From Hyphomicrobiales bacterium (lineage in GTDB: Bacteria > Pseudomonadota > Alphaproteobacteria > Rhizobiales > Aestuariivirgaceae), in NCBI GenBank assembly GCA_025359045.1, contig JANYHN010000050.1, forward strand, positions 1-53,790: 53,790 nucleotides of DNA. The letters are read 5' to 3'. A model generated the notes under the pieces. It made no database searches. It was not told where the DNA came from and saw only the letters and a list, made by a program, of their open reading frames with translations. The translations under genes were made by a program, and so were the position numbers. This document shows positions 24,065 to 32,901 of the stretch, in pieces; positions within the stretch are counted from its first letter, which is position 1, and every line of letters begins with the position of its first letter.

Positions 24065-26095
24065 CTATCTCAACTTGACTAGTGCATCAGCGGCGATTGC
24101 GCCATGGGGCAGGACGAAGAGGGGGTTTACGTCCAATTCGTCGATCAGGCCTTCATGGGCGGCGGCAAATTTGGCGATGGACTCGATGGCGCTCACCACG
24201 GCTTGCTGATCGCCTGATTTTCCGCGGAAGCCTTCCACCAGTTTCCAGCTGCGCAGTTTCTTCAGTGCACGGATGATTTCTTCACGGGAAGTAGGAAGGA
24301 GAAGGGAGACCGAGTCTTTGAGCAGTTCGGTGAAAATACCTCCTGCGCCGATCACAAGTGCCAATCCAAATTGCGCATCAGATTTAACGCCCACGATTAA
24401 TTCAGCGACAGCTCCTTCTACCATTTTTTCAATCAAGAGTTCATTGCTGAGTTTTGACATGCGGGATGCCGCGGCTTCTACCTCGGCAGCGGTTTTGAGA
24501 TTGAGTGCTACACCACCCATTTCGGTTTTGTGCAGAATCGTGGTGGAAGAAATTTTTATGGCAACAGGATAGCCGAGGGAATTGGCGGTGGCGACGGCTT
24601 CGGCGGGGGTGCAGACGCTACCTTCTGGAATATTGAGCCCAAATTGCCGTAACAACAACTTTCCCCTATGTTCCGTCATCGCCACTTCTGCCGTGCCTCT
24701 GCCTTCAATGGGATGACGTATTAAGCTCAAGGGTTCTTCTCGTCCCCAATTCTCACCAATAAAAGCAGCCGCTTCGAAAGCCGCTAGACAATCATCCAAC
24801 CCCATCATCGGGGCCATGTTGCTGTTTGCTAAATCAGTGGCCAAATCGAGTGGCATGGATTCATGAAGAGAAGAAACGATCACGGCGCGGGCTGATTGCA
24901 GTTCGCTGGCGCGACGGAAAGCTCTGGCGGTTTTCCACCATGCGGCAGGGTTCATGTGCGGGTGAGTGGGAAGGTCAAGAATCAACATGCCCACATCAAA
25001 GCCGCCACCGAGCACCGCCATGAACGTGTTTTGCAATTTGTCCTCATCGCCCCAAATGAAGGTGTGATAGTCGAGCGGATTATCAATGGTGACGAATTCA
25101 TTGAGTGTTGAGGCGACCAAAGGTTTGGTGGTTTCATCGAAAGGTGGAAAAGAAACCTTCTTGGTCAATGACATATCGGCAATTAACGCAGCTTCTCCTC
25201 CCGAGCAACTCATCGACACGAGCCGCGCAGATTTCAACGGGCCACCGTGATGGAGAAATTTCAACGTCTCAGCGAAAGCTGTAACCGAAGTCATGCGCGC
25301 AATGCCGTAGCGTTCGAACAGGGCGTCGTAAAGCGTGTCGGCACCGGCGAGCGAAGATGTGTGACTCATGGTAACTTTGGCCCCTTGTTCGGAGCGGCCA
25401 GTTTTGAGGGCGATCACAGGCTTTTTGTATTTGCGGGCAAGAGTCGCGGCTTTGGCAAAGGCCTCTATATCTTTCAAACCTTCAACGTGCAGGCCAATAG
25501 CGGTAATCCTGTCATCCGTACACAGAGCTTCCAACATTCGGGCCATATCAACATCTGCCTGATTGCCAATGGCAAATACACAAGCCAAAGGTAAAGCGCG
25601 GTTGCTCATGGCAAAGTTGCACGCGATGTTGCCAGATTGGGTGATGATAGCCACACCCGTTTCGCGGATTTGAATCCCGTGCTCATCGGGCCAAAGTGCC
25701 GCGTGGGACAGCCCATTGACAAAGCCATAACAATTTGGACCGAGCAGGGGCATGCCGTTTGCGGCCTTCAATAGCTCGTCCTGCAGTTCAGTAGCGCCAG
25801 CTTCTGCAAAACCTGCCGCATAGATGACTGCTCCACCGCACGCTTTTTTGCTCAGTACACGGACGATTTCCACAGTTGGTTCGCGTTTTACCGCGATGAA
25901 AGCCGAATCAATATCCCCATCAATCTCCTCAACAGATTTCACGGTCGTAACCCCACCCAGTTCTTCCCGCTTTGGATGAACCGCCCAAATTTTTCCTGTG
26001 AAGCCAAGTTCAAGCGTGCGTCTAATTGCAATGGCGCATTCGTTACCACCAACGAAGGCGATGGATTTTGGATTGAGGAGGCGGGTAAGGGTCAT
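24065..26095 (-). CDS. ADP-forming-type acyl-CoA synthetase
   Basis: A 676-residue NDP-forming acyl-CoA synthetase. Domains in order: CoA-binding Rossmann domain (about 5-130, SIAFVGGN), succinyl-CoA ligase-like domains (about 140-440) and a C-terminal ATP-grasp domain (about 460-676). The phospho-His is His245 in MSHTSSLAG. Enzymes of this family convert acyl-CoA, ADP and phosphate to acid and ATP, or the reverse. In this operon it could activate a quaternary amino acid or release betaine from betainyl-CoA with ATP gain. That would fill the place usually held by CaiC or a thioesterase. This role is inferred. Confidence 0.88.
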   Translation of the reverse strand: MTLTRLLNPKSIAFVGGNECAIAIRRTLELGFTGKIWAVHPKREELGGVTTVKSVEEIDGDIDSAFIAVKREPTVEIVRVLSKKACGGAVIYAAGFAEAGATELQDELLKAANGMPLLGPNCYGFVNGLSHAALWPDEHGIQIRETGVAIITQSGNIACNFAMSNRALPLACVFAIGNQADVDMARMLEALCTDDRITAIGLHVEGLKDIEAFAKAATLARKYKKPVIALKTGRSEQGAKVTMSHTSSLAGADTLYDALFERYGIARMTSVTAFAETLKFLHHGGPLKSARLVSMSCSGGEAALIADMSLTKKVSFPPFDETTKPLVASTLNEFVTIDNPLDYHTFIWGDEDKLQNTFMAVLGGGFDVGMLILDLPTHPHMNPAAWWKTARAFRRASELQSARAVIVSSLHESMPLDLATDLANSNMAPMMGLDDCLAAFEAAAFIGENWGREEPLSLIRHPIEGRGTAEVAMTEHRGKLLLRQFGLNIPEGSVCTPAEAVATANSLGYPVAIKISSTTILHKTEMGGVALNLKTAAEVEAAASRMSKLSNELLIEKMVEGAVAELIVGVKSDAQFGLALVIGAGGIFTELLKDSVSLLLPTSREEIIRALKKLRSWKLVEGFRGKSGDQQAVVSAIESIAKFAAAHEGLIDELDVNPLFVLPHGAIAADALVKLR

Positions 26096-26105
26096 TTAAT
26101 CAGCT

Positions 26106-27980
26106 TTAACAACAATGTTTAGGCATTGGGGACGGAACATCCATAGCGGGATTTTCATCAAAAAAGCCCGATGGCATCCAATGAAAACCCGCATACACGG
26201 AAGGTTGCACAGGCCAATCTTCAGGCCTCGACATATGATGATAATTTAAGGTGTACCACACCACCACATCCGCCTGTTCAAGAGAACGATCAGCTTTCGT
26301 CCAACGTGGAAGTCCGTCACCGCCTGCATGTTGGTTGGGATATTGACCAGCTGGGTAAAGTTCATCAGCTGCAAATGCAGTGGCCCAAAAATGTTTGAAC
26401 ATAAAGCCTGCACGTTTTGCCACGGGCGCATCAGGGTGGAGGAGGGGCACGGCGTTTATGCCTGGTACAAGTTTATAAGATACCGCCTGGCCATAAGCGT
26501 TGAGGCTATCGGTGTTTTTTACTTTCCAATAACGTGCAGTATTCAAATCCATATTGCGTTGTGCAACAAGTTCGCTACGCAAAGGTGTTTCTGAAATCGA
26601 TATCGCATTGCCATGCGGATTTGTCTCACTCATTGGCTCGGAAGTAAAATTCATTTCAGAGACAGAATTGCGCGGGCCGTCAACGCACATATCGAAACGA
26701 TAGCTGAACACGTGTTGATGAACTGAAGCTTCAACGCCATGGGCGATTGCTCCGCCATATTGCGATGGTCGACCAAGTGGGTGGGCGGTTCCAAAAGGAA
26801 TACCTGTGGCTTTCACTTCTGTGCCGATCGTTCCGTCTTGATAGAAATACCAGAAGAAGCCATAAACATAATTACCGATAGTGGCGACTGAAGACACCAC
26901 CAAACGGCGGGAACGTTTGACTGTCACATCATATTGATAGGTATTGGTGAACTTCCACAGTGTGCCAAAATCTTCTTCATGCATGCAAATGGCATTTTTA
27001 ATGTGTTGCGGTTTCCCGCGCCAATCATGTCGCCACGCATCAAAATAAAAAATGTCGCCCACACAGTCACAACCAAGCGTGAGTGAATCCAGCAACTGCC
27101 CAATGCCATATTCGCCGGTGTCGAAAGCATTACGCCGATAATTGCCACCGCGTGGGTCACCGTAAGGCACCACCATTTCCGCCATTGAAGCGCGGTGCAT
27201 GATGGGGCGCAGCCTGCCTTTGTCTCTGTAGCCAATCTCATGCAAAATCAGACCGTCGCGCACATGAAAACCAACGCGGAACTCCCAATTTTGCCATTTT
27301 ACCAACTTGCCTTCGACGGTGAAACTGGCACCATCGGGCTGATTGATTTCAAGCGGCTTTAAATCTTTGCGCGTATCTTTAACTTTGACCCGTGTTCCTT
27401 CAGGTGGCAGCGGCACCACACCAAAGTCATCGACGCGGATCACTTTCATCCGACGTAGATCTACAACCGGATGAAGATTTGCTAAATTGCGCTCATAAGG
27501 ATTGTCGCCAGATTCATTCTGAACCCAGCAATGGCAATAAGCGATCCGCTCGCCTTCTTCATTTTTGTGCCCAAAATTTCCGGCAGCCCAGCTTTCGACC
27601 AGCACTTTGCTCATATCGGTCACACCACGCAAAGCGCAGGCGGCAATGAACCTCGGGTCGGCCTTGGCCACATCGCCGCCCATAATAAATTCATCAATCC
27701 CAATGCGTGCCTGCATGCCGACTGCATGTTTCCAGTTTTTGAGTTTGTTCGCGTTCAAATCAACTACGCCATCCCAAGTCTCGCCAGAAGCCGGGTCGTA
27801 GCAGCAGATGAAAGCTTCGCGACTTGAAGCGCCATTTTTCAATTCATCTTTTAGTGGTTCTTGCAAAGCAATGGTTTCAAACCAGGCTGTGCCGGAAAGC
27901 CCACCTTGTTCAAGCACGCAATTTGCGGCTTGCGCGATTTCGATGTCGTTTAGAGGATCAAGGGGATGCAAGAGATTCAT
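26106..27980 (-). CDS. Copper/topaquinone primary-amine oxidase
   Basis: A 624-residue copper amine oxidase, which oxidises primary amines to aldehydes with release of ammonia and H2O2. The start ATG 27980 overlaps the acyl-CoA dehydrogenase stop (ATGA). The layout matches Arthrobacter phenylethylamine oxidase: catalytic base Asp287 (NAFDTGEYGIG), topaquinone-site Tyr371 (TIGNYVYG), copper ligands His421 and His423 (VHQHVFS) and His582 (HHMSRPEDWP). The residue after the topaquinone Tyr is Val (codon GTT) where the family normally has Asp or Glu. No signal peptide is seen, so it is cytoplasmic. The substrate is unknown. Confidence 0.93.
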   Translation of the reverse strand: MNLLHPLDPLNDIEIAQAANCVLEQGGLSGTAWFETIALQEPLKDELKNGASSREAFICCYDPASGETWDGVVDLNANKLKNWKHAVGMQARIGIDEFIMGGDVAKADPRFIAACALRGVTDMSKVLVESWAAGNFGHKNEEGERIAYCHCWVQNESGDNPYERNLANLHPVVDLRRMKVIRVDDFGVVPLPPEGTRVKVKDTRKDLKPLEINQPDGASFTVEGKLVKWQNWEFRVGFHVRDGLILHEIGYRDKGRLRPIMHRASMAEMVVPYGDPRGGNYRRNAFDTGEYGIGQLLDSLTLGCDCVGDIFYFDAWRHDWRGKPQHIKNAICMHEEDFGTLWKFTNTYQYDVTVKRSRRLVVSSVATIGNYVYGFFWYFYQDGTIGTEVKATGIPFGTAHPLGRPSQYGGAIAHGVEASVHQHVFSYRFDMCVDGPRNSVSEMNFTSEPMSETNPHGNAISISETPLRSELVAQRNMDLNTARYWKVKNTDSLNAYGQAVSYKLVPGINAVPLLHPDAPVAKRAGFMFKHFWATAFAADELYPAGQYPNQHAGGDGLPRWTKADRSLEQADVVVWYTLNYHHMSRPEDWPVQPSVYAGFHWMPSGFFDENPAMDVPSPMPKHCC

Positions 27981-29143
27981 CCTCCCAGCGGACGCAAAAG
28001 AGCGCGACTGATGATGTGTCTTTGAATTTCCGAAGTGCCTTCCCAAATTCGTTCCACGCGTGCATCACGCCAAATGCGTTCCAGTGGCAGATCACTCATC
28101 AATCCCATGCCGCCATGAATCTGGATGGCTTCATCTGCGATCATGGCCAGCACTTCGGTGGATTTAAGTTTGGCCATCGACATATCCATTTCGGTTACGG
28201 TGCCTTGATCAAACTTCCATGCCGCTTCACGCGTGAGCAACTCAGCCGCTTTAAGTTCCATCGCCATATCAGCCAGCTTAAAACTCACGCCTTGGAACTT
28301 GCCGATTTGTTGGCCGAACTGTTCGCGGTCAACCGCATATTGAAGGGCCAGTTCAAGGGCTCGCTCAGAACGGCCTAAACATGTTGAAGCCACCTGCAGG
28401 CGCGTGGCGCCAAGCCAAGTGTTGGCCACTTCGAAACCTTTGTGCAACTCACCTAAGATTTGGGATTTGTGAATGCGGCACTCATTGAATTCGAGAATCG
28501 AATTGGGATAACCGCGATGCGAGACATTTTTATAGCCATCGCGCACAGTGAAGCCTTTAATGCCTTTGTCGACCAAAAAAGCCGTTATTAATTTCTTTTT
28601 GCCGCGCGGCGTTTCCTCTTCGCCAGTGGCAGCAAACAGCACCGTGAAATGCGCTTCTTCACCGTGGCTGATGAAATGTTTCACACCAGTGATCACAAAA
28701 TCATCACCATCCGCCCGCGCAAATGTCTTCATGCCGCGCAGGTCAGAGCCCACGCCGGGTTCTGTCATGGCCAAGCAATCTGCTTTTTCGCCACGCACAG
28801 CTGGCAGGGTGTAGCGTTCGCGTTGTTGGGCGTTACATGCCATCAAAATATTGGATGGGCGGCCTACGCAAGTCCAATGCAACGCATAGTTGGCGCGACC
28901 CAATTCTTTTTCATAGAGGCACCATGTTAAAGTATCGAGGCCCGCACCACCCACTTCTTCGGGCATGTTGGCGGCAAACAGTCCGGCAGCGATAGCTTTG
29001 GCTTTCAGTTCGTCGCGCAGCTCAGGGCGAAGTATGCCCGTTTCTTCAACTTCCTTCTCATGAGGATATAGTTCATTCGCGACAAAATCTTTCGTCGTCT
29101 TGATGATCATCTGTTGTTCGTCGGAGAGAGAAAAATCCATCAT
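27977..29143 (-). CDS. Acyl-CoA dehydrogenase
   Basis: A 388-residue flavin-dependent acyl-CoA dehydrogenase. Landmarks are LAMTEPGVGSDLRGM (FAD binding), ITGVKHFISHGEEAHF, the C-terminal helix segment IQIHGGMGLMSDLPLERIWRD, and the catalytic Glu368 in WEGTSEIQRHIISR. A second Met one codon after the first is also a possible start. Substrate specificity is not evident. In this operon a gamma-butyrobetainyl-CoA to crotonobetainyl-CoA step would suit it, feeding the CaiD-like hydratase; this is inferred from neighbours. It starts three bases after the SDR gene. Confidence 0.9.
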   Translation of the reverse strand: MMDFSLSDEQQMIIKTTKDFVANELYPHEKEVEETGILRPELRDELKAKAIAAGLFAANMPEEVGGAGLDTLTWCLYEKELGRANYALHWTCVGRPSNILMACNAQQRERYTLPAVRGEKADCLAMTEPGVGSDLRGMKTFARADGDDFVITGVKHFISHGEEAHFTVLFAATGEEETPRGKKKLITAFLVDKGIKGFTVRDGYKNVSHRGYPNSILEFNECRIHKSQILGELHKGFEVANTWLGATRLQVASTCLGRSERALELALQYAVDREQFGQQIGKFQGVSFKLADMAMELKAAELLTREAAWKFDQGTVTEMDMSMAKLKSTEVLAMIADEAIQIHGGMGLMSDLPLERIWRDARVERIWEGTSEIQRHIISRALLRPLGG

Positions 29144-29146
29144 GTG

Positions 29147-29917
29147 TTACTTTATGTGAAAGGTTTCTGTGTGGCCATCCACGCCGATGGCTTGGCCGGA
29201 AATCATGCGGGCTGCGGGGGAGGCCAAGAATATTGCCGTGGCGGCGATTTCCTCAGGCTCGACAAAGCGCGCGATTGACGAGCCTTCGATGGCTTCTTTT
29301 TCGACAACTGCAAAAGGTACGCCGCGCAGATCAGCCTCACCTTGTATCACACGGTTGATGCGGTCGCCGCGCACCGTTCCGGGGCAGATGGCGTTTGCTG
29401 TCACTTGATAAGGCCCCAACTCAATAGCCAATGATTTTGTGAGGCCGATGACTGCCCACTTAGAGGCTGCATAGGGCGTGCGGTTGCCAAAGCCAAACAG
29501 ACCAGCTGTGGAAGAGAGGTTGATAATGCTACCCGATTTTTGTGCTTTCAAGATTGGCGCGGTGCGGCGGGCGCAGAGAAAATAGGAGTCGATGCCAACG
29601 GCCAGACACTCGCGCCAGTCCGCAAAGTCGATATCATCAATCGGTGCTGTGGGGCCTTTTATTCCGGCATTGTTGACCATCACATCAAGCCCGCCCAAAT
29701 CTTCTAATGCTTCATCAAACCATTCTTCGACTTGAGCTTCGGAAGTGACATCAACATGTGTTGCGCCGATTTCGGGATATTCTTCGCGGAAGGTTTCAAG
29801 GGCTGCCTCATTCACATCGCAGATGTGAACATGCGCGCCTTCCTCATGGAAAGCTTTGGCAATGCAGCGGCCAATGCCAGTGGCGGCGGCGGTAATCATG
29901 ACGCGTTGTTTGAGCAT
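29147..29917 (-). CDS. SDR family oxidoreductase in the operon
   Basis: A 256-residue SDR starting at ATG 29917 with AAGGA about eight bases upstream; an extension to 29938 is less likely. The cofactor motif is TAAATGIG, which departs from the usual TGxxxGIG in its first position. NNAGIKG, catalytic Ser and YAASKWAVIGLTK are intact, and the C-terminus has PAARMISGQAIGVDGHTE. The acidic residue after the second strand (CDVNE) suggests NAD preference. It could act on a 3-hydroxy acid or an alcohol/aldehyde from the amine oxidase; the substrate is unknown. Confidence 0.88.
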   Translation of the reverse strand: MLKQRVMITAAATGIGRCIAKAFHEEGAHVHICDVNEAALETFREEYPEIGATHVDVTSEAQVEEWFDEALEDLGGLDVMVNNAGIKGPTAPIDDIDFADWRECLAVGIDSYFLCARRTAPILKAQKSGSIINLSSTAGLFGFGNRTPYAASKWAVIGLTKSLAIELGPYQVTANAICPGTVRGDRINRVIQGEADLRGVPFAVVEKEAIEGSSIARFVEPEEIAATAIFLASPAARMISGQAIGVDGHTETFHIK

Positions 29918-29936
29918 AAGCTTTTTCCTTTCTTTC

Positions 29937-29963
29937 AACCCTCTTCCGCAAGGGGAGAGGGTT
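29937..29963. repeat. Short palindromic repeat in the operon
   Basis: AACCCTCTTCC (29937-29947) pairs with GGGGAGAGGGTT (29952-29963) over 11 bases around a short GCAA loop. The CCCTCTTCCGCAAGGGGAGAGGG core is of the kind common in Rhizobiales intergenic repeats, and it fills the only real gap (50 bases) in the operon, between the dehydrogenase and SDR genes. It may stabilise or partly terminate the transcript. Confidence 0.7.
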
Positions 29964-29967
29964 GAGT

Positions 29968-30939
29968 TTATTTTTTCTTCTTCGACTCTCGAGCAAGTAC
30001 TAACCCCGCGCCAATCTTGTGCTTTTTAAACAGCTTCATCATATCCACCAAAATCGCATTTCGCTTGGCTTCGATTTGCGCAACAGTTCTTCCTGCAGCT
30101 TGAGCGTCGGTGCCTTCGATCAGACGGGTTTCCAACGCGTCATTCCATTTTGGAAAACCGAGGTCAGTCCAAGGCAAGGCTAATGTTGGATCAAACTGTT
30201 TGATAAAGTCACGCATGCCGCCAGGGCCGCCACCGACGTGATAGGTGAGGAATGACCCCATAAACGCCCAGCGCATTCCGGCAGAGTAAACAATCGAGTC
30301 GTCGATGTCGCCAGTCGTACCGATGTCTTTATCGAGGATATGCAGCGCTTCTCTCCACAGCGCTTCTTGCAATCGGTCGCAGATGTAGCCGTCGATTTCT
30401 TTTTTGAGGCGCAACACTTGCATTCCGATTGATTCAAAATAAATGCCAGCTGCATCCATTGTATCTTTGGATGTCAGTTTACCGGGAACAGTTTCAACCA
30501 AGGGCAAAAGGTAGACCGGATTGAAGGGATGGCCGATGATCACGCGTTCAGGATGTTTGCATTCCGATTGCAGATCAGTTGGAAGGAAACCTGAAGACGA
30601 AGATGATATAATTACATCAGGAGCTGCCACCGCATCAATATCGTGGAATAATTTGACTTTCAGTTCTTTGCGTTCGGGTGCTGCTTCGTGGATGAACTGC
30701 GCCTTAGATGCCACATGAGTAAGATCAGTGGTGAAACTGAGCTTTCCCTTTTTCTTGGGTTTGCCGAGCAGACTTTCCATTGAAGGCCAAGCGACCTTAA
30801 TCGCGGCTTTGAGTTTTGCTTCGGCGGTCGGCGATACGTCATAGGCGATAACATCAAAGCCGCGGATGAGTAATCGCGCCGCCCAACCTGCACCAATGAG
30901 GCCTGTTCCAGCGATGCCGACGGTTTTGATTGATCTCAT
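29968..30939 (-). CDS. lcdH: L-carnitine dehydrogenase-like enzyme
   Basis: A 323-residue 3-hydroxyacyl-CoA dehydrogenase superfamily protein most like Pseudomonas L-carnitine 3-dehydrogenase, which oxidises L-carnitine with NAD to 3-dehydrocarnitine. Shared features are the NAD motif GTGLIG (residues 11-16), PERKELK, SSSSSGFLPTDLQSECKHPERV, catalytic His136 in GHPFNPVYLLPLVE, and CDRLQEALWREALHIL in the C-terminal domain. Many rhizobial homologues carry a fused C-terminal thioesterase domain; this one stops after the dehydrogenase and a KKKK tail. It overlaps the upstream small gene by four bases. The carnitine assignment is strong by resemblance, unproven by test. Confidence 0.85.
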   Translation of the reverse strand: MRSIKTVGIAGTGLIGAGWAARLLIRGFDVIAYDVSPTAEAKLKAAIKVAWPSMESLLGKPKKKGKLSFTTDLTHVASKAQFIHEAAPERKELKVKLFHDIDAVAAPDVIISSSSSGFLPTDLQSECKHPERVIIGHPFNPVYLLPLVETVPGKLTSKDTMDAAGIYFESIGMQVLRLKKEIDGYICDRLQEALWREALHILDKDIGTTGDIDDSIVYSAGMRWAFMGSFLTYHVGGGPGGMRDFIKQFDPTLALPWTDLGFPKWNDALETRLIEGTDAQAAGRTVAQIEAKRNAILVDMMKLFKKHKIGAGLVLARESKKKK

Positions 30940-31217
30940 GAAACGTGTTCCATTTTAAAAAGTTCAGATGTCGCGTTTGAATTTTGAAGTAGGGGTCGAT
31001 ATTTTTCTCGAATAGGATCAGCGAGAAAATTATCGAAACCAGATTGTGATTCAAAAGAAAGAATGTGCAATTCTGTGCTCTGATCTGGCGTCCGCATTCT
31101 CTCCTGAAGCTTTCCACCATGATTTTTTAGCAACGGCAGGACCAAGTCTTCATATTGATTGAAGCTGGCAATGCCGTGGAGCGGAATTTTCACGAGGATA
31201 ACTAAAGTGAGCGTCAC
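30936..31217 (-). CDS. Small ferredoxin-fold protein (DUF1330-like)
   Basis: A 93-residue protein with the beta-alpha-beta pattern of a dimeric alpha/beta barrel: [33 protein letters not shown], then [22 protein letters not shown]. The [16 protein letters not shown] segment is reminiscent of DUF1330 and antibiotic-biosynthesis-monooxygenase-like proteins. It overlaps the cleavage-enzyme gene upstream and the dehydrogenase gene downstream by four bases each (ATGA), so it is tightly bound to both. Role unknown; the position would suit an accessory or an unusual hydrolase of the cleavage product, without evidence. Confidence 0.7.
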   Translation of the reverse strand: MTLTLVILVKIPLHGIASFNQYEDLVLPLLKNHGGKLQERMRTPDQSTELHILSFESQSGFDNFLADPIREKYRPLLQNSNATSELFKMEHVS

Positions 31218-32101
31218 TTTTTCTTCAATCCCAAAATCGCGCGGCCTTCATCTGGCGTTGCTACTTTGGTTCCCAGAATTTCCACAATCTTCACGGCGCG
31301 CTCAACCAACGTGCCATTAGAAGCAAACACGCCCTTATCGAGATAAATATTATCCTCAAGGCCAACACGCACATGCCCGCCCAGCAACACGGCTTGTGCA
31401 ACGGCTGGAAATTCATTGCGGCCAATGCCGAAGGCCGCCCAGATGGCACCCTCTAGCATTTGCGATTTCAGATAGGCCATAGTTTCCGTGTTGAAGGGTG
31501 CGCCCCACGGAATGCCAAGGCAGAGTTGATAAAGTGGCGGGCCATCGATAAGGCCCTCCTTCACCAGTTGGTTTGCAAACCAGAGGTTACCTGAATCAAA
31601 GATTTCCATTTCAGGCTTCACACCGTAGGACTTGATCAAGCGTGCCTGTTGGCGCAGTTGGGTTGGGGTTTGGATCATGATCGATTGGCCATCACCAAAA
31701 TTCAGGGTGCCGCAATCCAGCGTGCAGATTTCAGGGCGCAGTTCCTTTATGTGGAGCAACCTTGTGGCTGGGCCAACCAGATCCGTGCCTTCGCCCCATT
31801 TCATCGGCTCTTCGCCATCACCCACCATCAAGTCTCCGCCCATGCCAGCAGTCAGGTTGATGATCACATCGGTGTTCTTGGCGCGGATCAACGCCATTAC
31901 CTCAGCATAAAGGTTCACATCGCGCGTGCCTTTGCCAGTTTTTAAATTGCGCACATGGCAATGGACAATTGTGGCCCCGGCGGAGGCTGCTTCGAGCGCC
32001 GAATGAGCGATTTGCTCCGGTGAGACTGGAATGGCGGGGTGTTTGCCCACGGTATCGCCCGATCCGGTGACGGCGCAAGTGATGATGACTTTTGATTGCA
32101 T
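31214..32101 (-). CDS. Beta-keto acid cleavage enzyme (DUF849), dehydrocarnitine type
   Basis: A 295-residue BKACE family protein that condenses a beta-keto acid with acetyl-CoA to give acetoacetate and a new CoA ester. ATG 32101 is chosen for its GGAG seven bases upstream and the family N-terminus [17 protein letters not shown]; the open frame runs on to 32716 but has no homologous character there. Zinc ligands His48 and His50 lie in VHCHV and a Glu in [12 protein letters not shown]. Beside a carnitine dehydrogenase, 3-dehydrocarnitine is the likely substrate, giving betainyl-CoA. First gene of the nine-gene operon. Confidence 0.88.
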   Translation of the reverse strand: MQSKVIITCAVTGSGDTVGKHPAIPVSPEQIAHSALEAASAGATIVHCHVRNLKTGKGTRDVNLYAEVMALIRAKNTDVIINLTAGMGGDLMVGDGEEPMKWGEGTDLVGPATRLLHIKELRPEICTLDCGTLNFGDGQSIMIQTPTQLRQQARLIKSYGVKPEMEIFDSGNLWFANQLVKEGLIDGPPLYQLCLGIPWGAPFNTETMAYLKSQMLEGAIWAAFGIGRNEFPAVAQAVLLGGHVRVGLEDNIYLDKGVFASNGTLVERAVKIVEILGTKVATPDEGRAILGLKKK

Positions 32102-32260
32102 GGCGTTTCTCCTCATTCCGAGATTAGTTGAACCCAGCCAAAATGGCAGGGGGAAAACGCCTGAGACTACCGAATTTCCGACACTGGTTTGACGTTGGCA
32201 CTTTTCTTGATTTTCTGCTAAATATGATTCACAGGGCGGGGGCCTTTGATGGAGCATCTC

Positions 32261-32890
32261 ATGAAATTTGGAATTTTCACTTTGGCTGGCCTTTTGGGCC
32301 TCACCATGATGTTTGGAGCAACTCAAGCGGCCGAGCAGACTTTTGCTAAACCTAAAGCTGGCCCGTTTATGATTGATTGGTGCCTGCAATGGGGTGCTCT
32401 CTGCGGCAAGCCTGCCGCGGATAAATTTTGCCAGACCAAGGGCTATGTGCAGTCTAATGATTTTGTTGAGGCGGTCGATATTGGCGCGTCGACACCGACT
32501 ATTGTTCAAGGCACTGGGCAAGTTTGCAGCGATCCAACCTGTGACGGCTTTACCTACCTGACCTGTGTAAAGCCCGATGCGCCTCCGCCTGGCCCGCCAC
32601 CCTTGCCACCAGGTGGTGGTGGCGGTTCTGGCGGAATTGAAAAAACTTATAATAAGCCAAAGCTTGGCGGATACCGGGTCAACTATTGTGAAACCAAAGG
32701 CATTGGCTGCGGCCAAGATGCAGCTGACGCATTTTGCGATGCCAAGGGTTATGATGACGCTTCAGATTTTGAGCAATCATCGCCTGTTCCGCCCGGTGTG
32801 AAACCGTCAAGGTTCATCGGCAATGGCAAGATTTGCAAAGGACCAGGTTGTTACGCGTTTAACTCTATCACGTGCGAGAACCAACCTTAA
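32261..32890 (+). CDS. Cys-rich secreted protein with two repeated domains
   Basis: A 209-residue protein from ATG 32261 (GGAG six bases upstream; TTG 32246 is also open). A signal peptide [26 protein letters not shown] is followed by two homologous Cys-rich domains. The first (about 27-105) has [35 protein letters not shown]; the second (about 133-209) has [35 protein letters not shown]. Each has the spacing C-x6-C-x7-C and later Cys pairs ([28 protein letters not shown]), suggesting conserved disulfides. A proline/glycine linker ([18 protein letters not shown]) joins them. No known function. Divergent from the operon start, so they share a promoter region. Confidence 0.8.
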   Translation: MKFGIFTLAGLLGLTMMFGATQAAEQTFAKPKAGPFMIDWCLQWGALCGKPAADKFCQTKGYVQSNDFVEAVDIGASTPTIVQGTGQVCSDPTCDGFTYLTCVKPDAPPPGPPPLPPGGGGGSGGIEKTYNKPKLGGYRVNYCETKGIGCGQDAADAFCDAKGYDDASDFEQSSPVPPGVKPSRFIGNGKICKGPGCYAFNSITCENQP

Positions 32891-32901
32891 TTCAAAAGTG
32901 C

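Noticed and set aside
27981..28046. Upstream extension of the copper amine oxidase
   Set aside because: It overlaps 70 bases of the acyl-CoA dehydrogenase gene; ATG 27980 with ATGA coupling is better.
32102..32716. Upstream extension of the BKACE gene (500-aa frame)
   Set aside because: The extra 205 residues have no family similarity, overlap the divergent Cys-rich gene and lack a ribosome site; the family N-terminus and GGAG fit ATG 32101.
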